From: Myrica gale
Lineage: Eukaryota; Streptophyta; Magnoliopsida; Fagales; Myricaceae
Length of the DNA: 64,000 bases
Assembly: GCA_963930655.1 (NCBI GenBank)
Contig: OZ005600.1
Location: 5,707,501-5,771,500, forward strand
Direction: 5' to 3'
The notes beneath the pieces are model-generated. The model did not search any database. It saw only the letters and a program-made list of their open reading frames with translations, and was not told the origin of the DNA. This document shows positions 37,656-50,518 of this stretch, in pieces; within the stretch, counting starts at the first letter, position 1, and the number at the start of each line of letters is the position of its first letter. A program made the position numbers and the translations under genes.

Positions 37656-39095
37656 ATGACTGTGACAGCCACCAGTCCATGCCCATTGATCGTGGCCTTC
37701 GGTGAAATGCTCATCGATTTTGTGCCTGACATAGCCGGAGTTTCCTTGGCTGAGTCTACTGGTTTTGTCAAAGCCCCCGGCGGTGCTCCTGCCAATGTTG
37801 CTTGTGCCATCACCAAGCTGGGTGGTAACTCTGCCTTTATTGGCAAGGTTACTCTCTGTTCTTAAACTTCAAAAATCTTTTTCCCCCGCAAATAAGTTTT
37901 AAGATACAAATATAATTACTTCCAATGAAGCAGTTTAATTAACAATTTTACAGGTTGGGGAGGATGAGTTCGGCTACATGTTAGTCGATATCTTGAAGAA
38001 GAACAAGGTGAACACTGATGGGGTTTGTCTTGATCCCCATGCCAGAACTGCATTGGCCTTTGTGACTTTGAAGACGAACGGGGAGAGGGAGTTCATGTTT
38101 TACAGGAATCCAAGTGCGGACATGCTGCTGAAAGAGTCCGAGTTGAATGTGGATCTCATCAAGCAGGCCAAGATATTCCATTATGGATCCATAAGCCTGA
38201 TATCTGAGCCATGCAGGTCGGCTCACTTGGCAGCCATGAAAGCTGCTAAGGAAGCCGGCATATTGCTTTCATACGATCCAAACGTCCGGCTACCTCTGTG
38301 GCCTTCTGCTGATGTTGCTAGAGATGGAATCAAGAGCATCTGGAATCAAGCTGATTTCATCAAGGTTTGTATTTAAGAAGATGTTCCGGCCTACTGCTAG
38401 CATTCTCTACTGATTTTTCTTGGTGTTGTTTTTATGGGAATCTGACTCGGGTGATTAAATGGTTTTTTGTTGTTGTATTAATTGGTATAGGTGAGTGATG
38501 ATGAGGTTGAATTCCTAACGCAAGGAGATCCTGACAAGGAAGACGTTGTTCTCACCCTTTGGCATGAGAACCTCAAGTTGCTTGTCGTTACTGATGGAGA
38601 AAAAGGATGCAGATACTTCACCAAGGTATTCTTCCTTCTTGGTTTTTGGATATGGTCCAGTCCCAGTTTCTTTATCATGCTTCCTTTCCAATCACCATCC
38701 CATTCTCTTTTGATACCAATTAATAATTATGTATGATTGCAGAGCTTTAAAGGAAAGGTTTCTGGGTTCTCTGTGAACACTGTTGACACAACTGGTGCCG
38801 GTGATGCTTTTGTTGGTGCACTTTTAGTTCACATGGCCGAGGATGCAAATATCATTCATGTATTATTTACTTTTCCCTTTCTGCTTGGTTTTCTATATAT
38901 AATGTTTTCCACTCTTCATGATCTTCTAACGAGTTAATCTCTTCTTTTTATATGTAGGATGAAGCAAAACTTAGAGAGGCTCTGACATTTGCAAATGCTT
39001 GTGGAGCAATTTGTACAGCAAAGAAAGGAGCAATTCCAGCTCTTCCATCCACCTCCGCTGCTCACGAGCTCATTAGCAACTCCAGGGCCAAATAG
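37656..39095 (+). CDS. Fructokinase (PfkB family)
   Basis: Phosphorylates fructose to fructose 6-phosphate with ATP, in the cytosol (no transit peptide). Five exons: 37656-37847, 37954-38364, 38491-38625, 38743-38859 and 38958-39095, giving 330 residues, the usual length. PfkB signature 1 with the sugar-binding Gly residues is [17 protein letters not shown] (about 41-57). Signature 2 is [14 protein letters not shown] (about 261-274), with catalytic Asp267 and the anion-hole GAG. Also present are the fructokinase blocks [16 protein letters not shown] and [13 protein letters not shown]. All key residues are present and no defects are seen. It is closest in memory to the At4g10260 group. It is convergent with CLPX downstream. 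Confidence 0.95.
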
Positions 39096-39540
39096 GCCGA
39101 ATGCATGTCCTTTTCACCTTTTGTTTTAGGTTTTCCATCAACCTCTGATCTCTCTCAACTGCGCAGACGTTGATAATAAAGTGAATCCTTTCTTTTTAGT
39201 GTTTACCTTATTTATCTTTCCGGCCATGTTTGCTGACCGCCGGACAATACACCCGAAAAAAGTCGCACTGAATTTGACAATACAGGACGAATTATGCAGG
39301 AAAATAATTTGATTGTGACTAAGCCTCAAACGCAATAATGTGCTGCCTGCATAAATTAGCAAAGCTACATTTTTCTTTCATTTTTTTCTCCCTCTAATCC
39401 AATAAACATGAACTATAAGCAATTACTATTTTACAAAGGGGATAATTACACCAAACTATGAATGTTATTTTTTTACAAATCACTATTAATATCAAAGAGA
39501 AATTTGCCATATCCTAAAAATAAGTATGTTTGAAATACTG
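39096..39540. other. Convergent spacer between fructokinase and CLPX
   Basis: Contains both 3' untranslated regions. AATAAA-like signals occur at 39174-39179 (+, TAATAAAG) and on the minus strand near 39400-39480. No gene is seen. Confidence 0.45.
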
Positions 39541-42500
39541 TTACATGCTCATGGCTCTTGATGACAGCTCTGATTCACCCTCCTGCAACTCTCCCTCAGC
39601 CACCTGCACATTGTCCTGGAACATATAAAGACTAGCAATGAGTTTACCAAAACAAACAGCAGAGTGCCAGTGCTCTGAAGTAGCGTCAAGGGCTCAAAAC
39701 TAGATTAAATAGGCCATCACTCTGCCTTTATTTTTCATTGGTTAGTTACACATGTATATAATGAGTCATAAATCTACAGCCACATCCTCCACCCTGTTCT
39801 TATCAGGAAAGGAGTGTCATTGACTCACTGGCACCAACTACCTAGGTTTATCCGAATCATCATCCATCTGTTTGGGAGAATAATCTATCTTTCCGTCCGC
39901 ATTTTTTGGAAGAAAAAAAAATACTGTTTTATGGGCACAGTTGCTATTCTCATGGCAAAGATGAACTAGCCAATTTCTAAAATGCATTGTCAGAGGTGTG
40001 GGTGTGGCTATCACACGTTGATAATTGATTAGAAGAAAAGATTCCTAGAAACTCTAAAAGATGCATAGGTGGGAGAGTTGGCCCCCACAACAAGAATGCG
40101 TGAGCTCATACCCCTGAATCTTTCAACTTGGTTTCAGCTAGGTAATGCTCCAAGGCACTATCTCCACGAAGAATTTTCCCTCCGTGACCAGGGGTATCTG
40201 CTGAACCCACTGACTCCTCATCGACCACAACAGCATCTATTCTGTCATTTCCTGTCTTAACATCTGGAATCTGAATTGTACAAGCATTCGTGTGATTCTA
40301 TTAGTGAAGAGTTATATAACAACACTTCCAAGCTTGAATCAGAGGCTTAGCAGTAGCTGACTAATTAATTAAGGCACAAGTCCTTCACTCTCCACAAAAG
40401 AAAAGAAATTAAAAATTGCATACCTCATACATGGCTTCAGTAAGAATACTTTCCAGTAAGGCCCTTAAACCCCTGGCACCAGTATTCTTTGCCAATGCTT
40501 TCTTGGCAGTCAGTCTCAGTGCCTTCTCTGTAAAATGTAGCTTCACCTGAAATTGGGTGAGAGGTTATACAATTGACATATAGAAGCCAAAAGACAACAA
40601 GAGAGAGAGTCCAGAACACAACATGCATAGGCAAAATGCTTACATTGTTCATGCTGAACAATTTCTTGTACTGCTTACCAAGAGCATTTTTTGGTTCAGT
40701 GAGGACCTGCAGAACCACAGTAAAGCCAAAAGAAATTTAAGTTGATACATCAAATAGGAGGAATAACACCATCCATTAAATGAAAAAAGGATGGTAATAG
40801 CCTCAAGTTTGGTCTGCCCATCTCCATTTAAAAATAAACATATGATACCACAACATACAAACTCCGTTATAACCACAGTGGTGCGGGCATAGAACTTGAG
40901 CAGCAGGTTCTGGAGCTCAATTTCTAATCCTTGTCAGAAAAGTGAAAAGATGTTTGATAACTAGAATCCATTACAGAGAACCAAAAGCAGCACTAAACAG
41001 GTATACAGGATTTACTATGGCTGCAGTTATGAAATCTTCCCTTCCTAGAGCCATTAACAAAAGGTTGATGTGAGATATTAAGATGACTCAGACTAAAGTC
41101 AGTAGCCTAATGACTTCACAAAAAGTGAAGAAACATGTCTTGCAGATCTTAAATCCTTCACAAATGCGAACAATTCCCATATAATTCCAAAACATCCCAA
41201 ATTATGTGTAAAAGATTATTTCACTTATTAGGATATCTATTCCTTTTTCCTACTTAAATATTCTTAGTAGCCTTTCCATGGATAAAAGTGTTAAGTTTCA
41301 TCCCAATACCAATTGGCAATGGGAAGAGGTGACCCAACAGGTATATGATGTACAATATTAAATGGTCCCTAATCAATGTGAGACTCTAACACTCCCCCTC
41401 ACGTGCAGGCCGAATGAACATGGTCCATGCACGTGGACAACAAATGGGGAAGACAAACAAGTGGGTCAAGCCTAGAAATAGTTGGCTTTGATACCATGTT
41501 AAGTTTCATCCCAATACCAATTGGCAATGGGAAGAGGTGGCCCAACAGGTATATGAAGTACAATATTAAATGGTCCCTAATCAATGTGGGACTCTAACAA
41601 AAAGCCCATGAAGACAAGCAGGACCCAAGGAGGACCTTACCAAGATACCCCTTAGGGTCAAATTATATCATGTTCCTACGGCTGCACCAACAAGGCTTTA
41701 GAAAACAAAAACCATATCAAAGTACAATAATGAAGTCTAATGCAATATTACCTGTACAAGTTGGTCCTCAGTTAAAGCCGACAAACTAACTAAAATTGGA
41801 AAACGTCCAATAAACTCTGGTATGAGACCATATGCAATAAGATCAGCACTTTCAACCTGAAAATGAAAACAACTACTTTCACACTTCTCTGGCCTAGACA
41901 AATTTAATACAGACCAAGCAACAATAATGTCGATAAGAGATGAAAATGCAGATTTAAATCCCCATCTCAATGACTTTCAAGGGTCTTTCTTCTTACCGAC
42001 TCAAGTAAGGATGAGGTCACTGCTGCTTGGATTACTCCACCAGTTCTCATGTTTGCACGAATAGGTGCTCCAAAACCGATTGAAGAGTCTTGCCGCCTGG
42101 TTCGTAATGTGAATAATCATGGTTAAAAAAAACCTCAAACACCACAAGGAAACAAAAACAGATGAATGAGTAGTATTGCAATAGAAAACTTAAAAAGGAA
42201 CTACCTTTCTGAAATGGTTTTCTCAAGATCAATAAATGCTCCACCACATATGAAAAGGATATCTTTTGTATCTATCTGCAAAAAAAATAGAAAAGATTCA
42301 AGACAATAATATAATCGAAGGGATAGCTAAGCTGAAATATTTTGAACTAATGACCCAAAAGGAGTAAAAACAAATGCCATCCGTGCCATTTCCTAATGAA
42401 ATTCCACCCCAAAAGAAAAAGGGCAGAAGGTACAAAAACCAACCACCACATGAAGGGAGGGGCAGAAGTTAAATCCAGAGAACCTCATTGATTTGGTTGA

Positions 42501-45500
42501 TAAGAGCCAATACATCTTTCACTTCTACTTAAAAAGGTAATCCTGAATGAAATCAGTAAAATCTAGGTTCTAATAGGCAATGCAAGACTGATTACTCTAC
42601 TATGAAACATCTGAACAGAAACATAACTTGAAATGATACAACAGAAAACGGCATATTTAGGCCTAGTATACCTGTATGTTATCACCCCGAGGATGCTTCC
42701 TTGCCCCCTTCTCAGGAACATTGACTATCTAGAACAACAACAAATTAATACAATATTAGACTACTAAAAAAGGTCTAATAATCATAAAACAAGAAAGGTC
42801 CTTAGGGAAATGAAAACCTATTACAAACAAAGAGACAAAAAAAATGCAAAAACTCCAGCAAACATTAGCAGATGCTGCAAAATGAAATCGATTTATGATT
42901 TGTCAGACGAGTCCTATAGATGTACAAAAACAAACACAATCATAAGAGTAGCCGTCTAGTGATTAGCTCACAATGAGAGGATGATGAAAATCAAAGCTTA
43001 CAGATCAACAGTTCTGAGAATAGGGTCCACACTCAAAGAGCACATGCATGGGATCATAGTTATCTAGTGTACTTAACATTGATTCAATTTTAAGAGTCTG
43101 TACGTTAACATGAACCTTATTTGTTCCACTCGATACAATGTTGGGTCCTACGGCCACCATATCATATTTAGTAATGTAGATTTATTGTCCAATGAATTGT
43201 TTCACGTGTATTCCAACCCCCCCAACCCAGGCAAAAAAGGAGACAATTTACGTTCTTATCACTTTTGTAAATATAGTATTTGGTCAAGGCAAGAATTTTC
43301 TCCACCTTTACCTCTTCGATGAACCCCCCCCCCTCTCAAGACTTACTCAGTCCCAAATGTGTTGGCTTCTACTCTCCCAAAAATTTCCTCCTGCTAGTTT
43401 GGATCCCAAAGAACGTGTTCCACTGCCTCAACGCATATTTCCAGTTCTCTATTTATCTATGAATCTTAAGTAAAACCAGTATAACCACAAGGAGTTCTTT
43501 TCTTTCCATTTCAATTCTTCTCTACGCAGTCCCTAGATCAAAAGTACCAGTAACGGTCTATGCTGACTTGCATACTCTCGTACAGATCAAAAGAAACTCA
43601 ATATTAAGCATATAGCTTGAGAGCCTGTAGGCACAAAAGTGATATTGGATTTCTCTACAAGGGACGGTCTTTGGGGCAAAAGTGTGTATTTACAGTAATC
43701 CTCATGTGTTTGTGGTTCTAAAAGTCACCCACGGGAAAGCATATAGTAGAAAAACCAGAACCAGCAGTTCTGAAAAGTTCATACAAAAAGATGGGATGGA
43801 AAAAAGCATAATAAATAACTAAACTGGAGAGAATGACAGCAGTGTAGAAAAAAATACTCACAGTTCCTTCAAGCATTTTCAATAATGCCTGTTGGACACC
43901 CTCACCAGAAACATCTCTGCTAATATTTAAGCTCTCAGCCTGAGAAATGACACACAGTTAAGAATATTTTTTCCCCAAAAAGTACCTAAAGTATTAATCA
44001 TTTAACATCTAAGAACCTTCTTAGTTATCTTGTCAACTTCATCAATGTATACCATCCCTTGTTGCGCTGCTTGCACATTGAACTCAGCTGCCTAAATGCC
44101 AATTGACAAGCACAAAACGTTAGTCCAATGATAATGAAAAGGCAAGCCCAAGTTGAAAGGCTAAAGAGGCTGCATTTTGATGTTTCGACGTTTAGGAAAG
44201 CTAAATTATGAGATGATATTGCAGAGAAAATGCATTCCTCAAAAAGAGCATCCAGCTGAAAGGTGAGAACAAACTGAAGATATTACCACCACAGAAGATG
44301 TAAAATGGAGGAGCGCCAGACGTGATGCTCACACACTATTCTGCTGAAAATGATTTTATTCTGTTTTTTTTCCTTTTCGTTTTCTCTGGATTTTATTTGG
44401 ATCAATCTTGCAACTCAGGTAGCCAAAATAATATTGTACTACACTCATGCCTTTCCTCTTCTCAACCTATATAGCTACTTCAACTCCCACAACAAGATCC
44501 CGTTCGGATTAGCACCCACATGCAGGCCAGTTCCTATCTTCAGAAGAAGCCTAATCCTATATGAAGATTAGTAGATGGATTATAATGAGAAGGAAAACTT
44601 CACTAACGAGGATACAGACCAAATATAACCGCAGAAACAAATAGAACTAAAAGTATTACAAGTGACCAAGAGATCTCGTTAAGTACAATTGAGAGGTGTA
44701 ACGCCCACTTTCCCAATTGTTTTATGAGCCCATACTAGAAGAAACCAAGGGGCACAGCCCAATTACAGAAGCAACATACAATTGAAGTTACCTCACAAGA
44801 AATAGAAATGTTATCGAAAGACTAGTTCACCGGCTCTTATGACCACAATTATGGGGTAATAGAATCCAACTGACAACTTATTATGGTCGGTTGTGCTAAA
44901 CAATAGGCAACTTGAAACAATATATGCAACTCCAAGGTTTACAAGCACATCAGCAAGAGAGGCTACAGGTAGGTCCAGTACAAATTTAGGTGGGGTTTGT
45001 GTGCCAAAATTTTGGGGTGTTCAAAATTTTCAGGTATGGGAGTTGGTGAAAAAGTGAAGAGAAAAAATATTTGAATGAATTTTTTATATTTATTATAATG
45101 GAAAAGAATGATTTGATGGGGGGAGATTATTTTGTAGTTTTTTTTATTAAGCCAAAATTAATTTTGGCACTCAAACACCACCTTATTGTACATTCATCTT
45201 GCATTTCTCCCTCTTTTTGAATAATGAGGAGAACCCTGAACATACAGCCCATTACTTACATTTCTACAGTACTTATTCGTAGGTAAATCTTGGGTACCCA
45301 AAATGGTGTCACACACCAAGCACAAGGTAAGTCGAATAATTCGAAACTCAGTTGAACAACATGGGGAGCATACCTACTTACTAGTCGAGGCAGATGCTGG
45401 AATCTTTTCTAATCTCTTTTTTTTTAGCTGAGAAAGCAAAAAATTTACTACTTTATGGGCACACAAACTAAATAATCTAAGAGATCGTGTCAGCAGCACA

Positions 45501-48325
45501 AAAATGAAGGAATGGATCTCCCCAAGCCAAACTTCTCTCTGTTCAAGCTTTTCAATGGTTTGAAAGAAATAGTTTTATCTCCACAGTTTTGAGCCAAAGT
45601 CTTTATTGCATGAAAAAAATTCATTTCAAGTAAAGGGAATATCCTAAGCAACCTCCCCTTTTGACATATTAAATGAACAACAACCTAGAAACAAAAAATT
45701 GATCACCAGATGGAAATACAAGTAGAGGAAAAAAAAAAGGAACAAACAACCGACAAGAGCAAAGGCAATTAAACTATTTCAAAGACCAAGAGCTCTTCGT
45801 AGAATACCCAGAACAAGAAAAATGCTAGCAATAACCATATGCTCCAAAGATTGATCTGAAAAAATTGTAGTTTTTAATCTGAAAATGTACAACATCAAGC
45901 ATACCGCAAGTAATTTGTACAAGATTGATTCAACATCTTCTCCAACATAGCCTGCCTGCAATATTAATACAACAGAAAAAAATTGTTATTTGCCTCCTTC
46001 AATCGAATGTAACATACCCAAAAAGACAAAAAGAACCAACCCATCCCTAGAAGAATGTAGCCCCATAAAATTAGTAAAACAACAATAGCGGGAACCGAGT
46101 TTCCTTTTCCAACATGAAATTGGCATGCAACTGAGCAGTTAGTAATAGATAGCAAGCATGACTCACTAATTACTATTGCTGGAAGAAAACAAGTTGGTAG
46201 TACTGAAAGGAAAAAAATAAGTAAAAAAAACCATGACGTGATGCTGTTTTTTAAGTTCAGTAGCCAGTATTCCATGTTTCACAGTTCTCAATAATTTCTA
46301 AATGAGAAACAGACCCACCTGCGTTAAAGTTGTCGCATCCGCAATGACAAAGGGCACATTCACAAATCGAGCTAGAGTTTTTGCAAGCAATGTCTTCCCT
46401 GTTGCACGATATTCAGGTTAGAATGGCAGCTTGATCAAATTCAGAGACTCAATACAAGGCCATCAAAGAATCACATGGAGCCCAATGGCTGTCAGTGCAT
46501 GTCAAAAAAAAAGAAAAAAATGTAGCTAGAGTTGTACCTGAGCCAGTTGGGCCCATCAAAAGGACGTTGCTCTTATCTAGCTCAACATTATCATCATCGT
46601 CTATCCTCTCAGGAACACCTGATTCTGCTCCTGACCTAGTATGTATTAGAACTCAGCAATTCAGTTCTATTAGATAAAATCCAAAATGACTAAAAAGTGC
46701 TAGAAAACTATTCACCCAATTGTAAAATATGTGTTTCTGTTAATGAGTTCCAGATCAGTTATTATAGATGTCAGAAACGGAGTAAACAAGATGCCACGTG
46801 AAAAACTAACCCCTTTTGCAGGGATGCATAAAATATTCTTTTGTAGTGGTTATATACAGCAACTGCCAGCACCTGCAGCATAAACATAAAGCAACCATGG
46901 CATAAGTTCAGTTAAAGTGATTAAGATAAAGCACTTCATTGACCGAATGTGCAATCCATTTCTCACAAATGCTAAGGCCAAAGAAGCAGTGCTGCAAAAA
47001 ATGAACCCATGTCTCTAACTCTACCACCTAGTTGAGTATCCTAAGAGTTATTTACATCCAACAGGTGTGTCCTTTTAGTAGAGTGTTCCTCTCCCTCAGT
47101 CTGTCTTTGTGTTGTGTGTATTCAACTTAGTAGATGAGCGGGACATGAAACATGTGTCCTGACAATGTTGAAAATGTTGCAGAGAATGGTAAGTAAAAGG
47201 AACAATCCTGTATGTGTGGAAAATGTGAACAACAATAAATGAAGTGAAACGTTATAGTAAATGCAAAACTCAGAGGACTGACAATGTGAAAGCAAAGAAT
47301 GAACATCTCCCTTGCATAGGGTAGAAATCTTTTGCATTTTTGCAGAACTCAATTAGTGCAAGAGTATGTGAATCGATACGATTAAGCACAGACAGCATAA
47401 TGGAAAAAAGCGAGACCTTTTTGGCTTTCTCTTGGCCAATAACAAACTTGTCGAGCCCCTTGCAGATCTCCTTTGGAGTGGGTAAATCCTTGCCCAAATT
47501 CGACCCGCCCCATTCATTTTTCTCTCCGTTACTTCTACCATCACTACCGCCACCAGCACCACCACCACCGGGCCCCGACGCCCGGACCACATTAACACCA
47601 GGCGTAAACGGCGGTCCGGGAGGAGTATGTACCGCCAAGCCATTTCCTGAAGGCGGGGGCGCCCAATTCTCGGGCGGGTCCCCACCAGAACTGTACGATC
47701 TTAAAGTGTCCCAAAACGAGCCTCTAAAGTTATTATTCGTGTTAATAGTAGTGTTATTATTCCGATAATCATCATCTTCACCACCGTCACCATTGCCATT
47801 AGCTTTCTTGTTGTTCCTGGCTCTGGTGGGTGCCTTATTGACTCTGCCAATCTCGACGAAGCTGCCCTGGAGAGGGGCAATCCCGTGGGGGCGGAAGTAG
47901 TAAGCGCTTTTGCAATTGGGGCAGAGATTGACGGCTCCTCCAGTCTTAGCATGAGGATCCTCATCGCCAACATCGACTGTACCAAGCGGAACCGGAGGAG
48001 CTAAGTTGTGCCGATTGGAGAAGGAGAATAGAAGATCTATGTGCTTGAAGCAGCGAGGACAATTGGCCTCGGCTCGAATCTTCCGGATTTGGTTACTCCT
48101 GAGGCCATCGTTATTATCGGAGCCACCGTGGTCCCACTTGTACCGCTCTTGTACTCCGATAAGAGACTCCCGCCTGCGGTGCATGCCCACCTGGAGGTGG
48201 TTCAGGTGGGTCGAGATTGTCGACACCTGAGTGAACCGGTGGTGGTGGTTGGACGAGCCACTCTCTGACGTCAGCAGAAGCGTCATTCGCTCCACCTTGC
48301 TCCTCCATCTCCAGATTCCAGACAT
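39541..48325 (-). CDS. CLPX: ATP-dependent Clp protease ATP-binding subunit ClpX, mitochondrial type
   Basis: AAA+ unfoldase that feeds proteins to the mitochondrial ClpP peptidase. Fifteen minus-strand exons: 47417-48325, 46811-46872, 46538-46635, 46319-46398, 45905-45955, 44017-44091, 43862-43939, 42672-42728, 42205-42275, 41997-42096, 41752-41856, 40644-40706, 40424-40546, 40112-40270 and 39541-39615. They join in frame to 701 residues. A basic, Ser/His-rich presequence precedes a four-Cys zinc motif (CPRC 89-92, CPNC 135-138) and a Gly/Asn/Pro-rich linker. Walker A is GPTGSGKT (351-358), Walker B VYIDEVDK (414-421), and the ClpP-docking loop IGF lies at 500-502. Arginine-finger region [14 protein letters not shown] and [20 protein letters not shown] are intact. 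The N-terminal linker makes the protein slightly longer than Arabidopsis homologues (about 650). Exon 1 uses an unusual GTCTCG donor. Introns carry a TRIM and a MITE. Confidence 0.95.
41289..41599 (-). mobile_element. Complete TRIM (terminal-repeat retrotransposon in miniature)
   Basis: Two 103-bp direct repeats (41289-41391 and 41497-41599) differ at only a few sites, and each begins TG and ends CA on the minus strand. Between them, next to 41497, the minus strand reads TGGTATCAAAGCC, a primer-binding site of the initiator-tRNA-Met type. Next to 41391 it reads GTGAGGGGGAGTGT, a polypurine tract. The element is flanked by identical 5-bp AAAAG at 41284-41288 and 41600-41604. No coding capacity. 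It lies in the CLPX intron between exons 11 and 12 (40707-41751) and is in the same transcriptional direction. Confidence 0.92.
44989..45182. mobile_element. Tourist-like (PIF/Harbinger) MITE in a CLPX intron
   Basis: A 194-bp AT-rich element. About 23 bases at each end form an inverted repeat (GGTGGGGTTTGTGTGCCAAAAT against GGTGGTGTTTGAGTGCCAAAAT). It is flanked by TTA on both sides (44986-44988 and 45183-45185), the usual 3-bp target duplication of this class. It lies in the 1.8-kb intron between exons 5 and 6. Confidence 0.75.
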
Positions 48326-49123
48326 CCGCTACCCGAGAGAGAGAGATAGAGTAATCCGTTGAAAAGAGGGAGTTTTTATTTTTCTTATTCTGTTTTGGCA
48401 GGAAGACTACTTAGGTTGTGTTTGTGTTGTAAAATGTTGGGTATGGGAATATGTGTTGGTATTGAGTTTAGTGAAAAGGTGAAGAGAGAGGTAATTTTTT
48501 ATAATTTTTTGTAATTTTTTATATTTTTTATGGGAGAGAGAGAGATTATATTGGAGTATTTTATTAGGAGAGAGATAAAATGTTGGAAATTATATTTGGA
48601 CAGATAAAAACATACTCAATGAGAGAGAGAGAAAATGAAATAAAAGAACACGACAGAGTTAATTGGGAAGGAAGAGAAAGCATGGAGGGAAGCGAATTGA
48701 GGAAGAAGTAATAAGATAAAGCTGCGAGGTTGGACTTGGAGTGTTTGAAGGATAAGCCAAGAGAAAAATGAATTAAGAAACCAAAAAGACTCACCAAAAC
48801 CAAGGCCTTCCCTTTCTGTCCTAATCTCTCTCTCTCTGCCTTTCCTCGTTTCGGGTTGGAAGATTGTATTTGCTATATTTGAGAGTCGGACCGTATGGGA
48901 CGACTCGTGATCCAACTCCTCTTTCTCTCTATTGCGTGACGGAATTAGAAAGTTAGGCGCACGCGACGCGACGGGGGCGGAAGAGCACAATAAAACCATA
49001 TGCTCACGCTCTCAGAGAGAATATTACTCGTCTTCCTTTAACGTCTTACCTACTCTACTACTCTACTTCGGATATTAATTAAGAACTTCATGAGTACTTT
49101 CTACTTTACGTTTTTTTAAAGAT
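48326..49123 (-). promoter_or_regulatory. CLPX upstream region
   Basis: Presumed CLPX promoter and leader. GA-rich tracts (GAGAGAGAGA) lie at 48334-48350, 48535-48545 and 48620-48632. The AT-rich stretch at 48470-48600 resembles the interior of the MITE-like elements elsewhere in the window. The open frames at 48564-48803 and 48616-48999 (-) have no recognisable domain; they are shadows or leader sequence. Confidence 0.35.
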
Positions 49124-49487
49124 AAATTTGTTTTTTAAGTCCTTAAGTTTTGGAACCTTTTTAATTTTAGTCCTTAACTTTCAACATTCAAAATTTTAGT
49201 TCTTAAGCGGTCGACCGCTACATGTAGCGGTCCTTTTTAATTTTAGTCCTTAACTTTCAACATTCAAAATTTTAGTTCTTAAGCGGTCGACCGGTACATG
49301 TAGCGGTCGTCCGCTTCATGTAGCGGTCGACCGCTTTATATACCGGTCGATCAGTACAAATTTGACTGCAGACTGACGGAATGACTAAATTTTACAAAGA
49401 TGAAAGTTCAAGGACTAAAAATTTGACCCTCTAAAATTCATGACTAAAAATGAAAGGGGTTGAAACCTAAGGACTAAAAAGCAAATT
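49124..49487. repeat. MITE-like element with internal 76-bp and 20-bp tandem repeats
   Basis: The ends are inverted copies of AAATTTGYTTTTTAGTCCTTARGTTT (left from 49124, right to about 49487). Inside, a 76-bp unit starting CCTTTTTAATTTTAG is repeated at 49156 and 49232. It is followed by four 20-bp units of the type GCGGTCGACCGGTACATGTA (about 49284-49352), each built around the palindrome GCGGTCGACCGC. Confidence 0.7.
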
Positions 49488-50518
49488 CCTCTTTTTTTAA
49501 TGACGAGAAAATTTTCCAAGTTCGGACCATTTTGGTCCAACCTTGAAGTATAAATCCCGGTCCCTTAGATCGACCCCACAACTCAGGAAGCAGGTAAGTC
49601 AAAGACGATATTGGGAATGTTGGAGCTCGAATTTGGGACATATTAGATCTCAAGTCGAAGCCTTACCATGACACCAAACCCTTGAGGTAATTCTACTTAT
49701 GCTTTCTCCTCTTAAAACAAATTATAATTTATTTTATATATATCTCTTGTATCGTCCTAAATTAAATAGAATTTTATCAATGATACATATTTAAAAATAT
49801 ATATATAATTTAATGATCTTTGTGAAATTATTTGGAGAGCAAAAAATGATAAGAGTATTTATTTTTGAAAGAGTTAATAATACCTCATCCTCAAATCATG
49901 CACTATATCGACATTTTCTGTTGAACCATCTTTATGTTAATATTCATCTTTATGTTAATATTCCTCAGAACATTTAATTAGTTCTTAAATAAACTAACAG
50001 ATTGGGTTTCCCCAAACCAAATTGACTCGAGATTAATCTTAATTTAAGTTTGGGAAGACTAATCCCATCCAAAGTACTTAGACGGGAATTTTGTGGGAAA
50101 ATAAACAGTATGGTGGATTCAATGGCACTTATTACGGAAAAATCAGGCTTAAAAAATGATGAACCCAAATAATCCTACTTACCCGGCCCCCCGGTTTACG
50201 GTTAGACGCACTCCGGTATCAATACCACTTTGCAGATGGAGACCCATAGCTTCACGGTTGTACCAACTACCAACAGGGGATGTATAATAATGTTTTCAAC
50301 AGTGTAGCCGTACTGCATTGAATAGTTGAAAAAGTGGACATGGCGAGAAGCATCAGACGGTAGATAGGCTGTGTGTAAACTCATTTGATAAAAGTGTTTC
50401 TTATAAATATTGGCCTTTTTACACTCGTTACGTTTCCAAAATGAAACAGCGTAAAGTGAACAATACAAAGTAGACATGGATGAAGTGCACTGCACGGATA
50501 GTATAAGCGAAGAGAAGA
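49488..50518. other. Intergenic spacer downstream of membrin
   Basis: No gene supported. AT-rich sequence with ATATAT runs near 49735-49810 and a repeated ATCTTTATGTTAATATTC (about 49929 and 49948). The minus-strand open frame at 50202-50537 runs into the membrin 3' exon in another frame. Confidence 0.4.

Noticed and set aside
47340-47768. 142-codon plus-strand open frame
   Set aside because: It lies antisense to CLPX exon 1, whose low-complexity, GC-rich sequence keeps several frames open. No domain was recognised.
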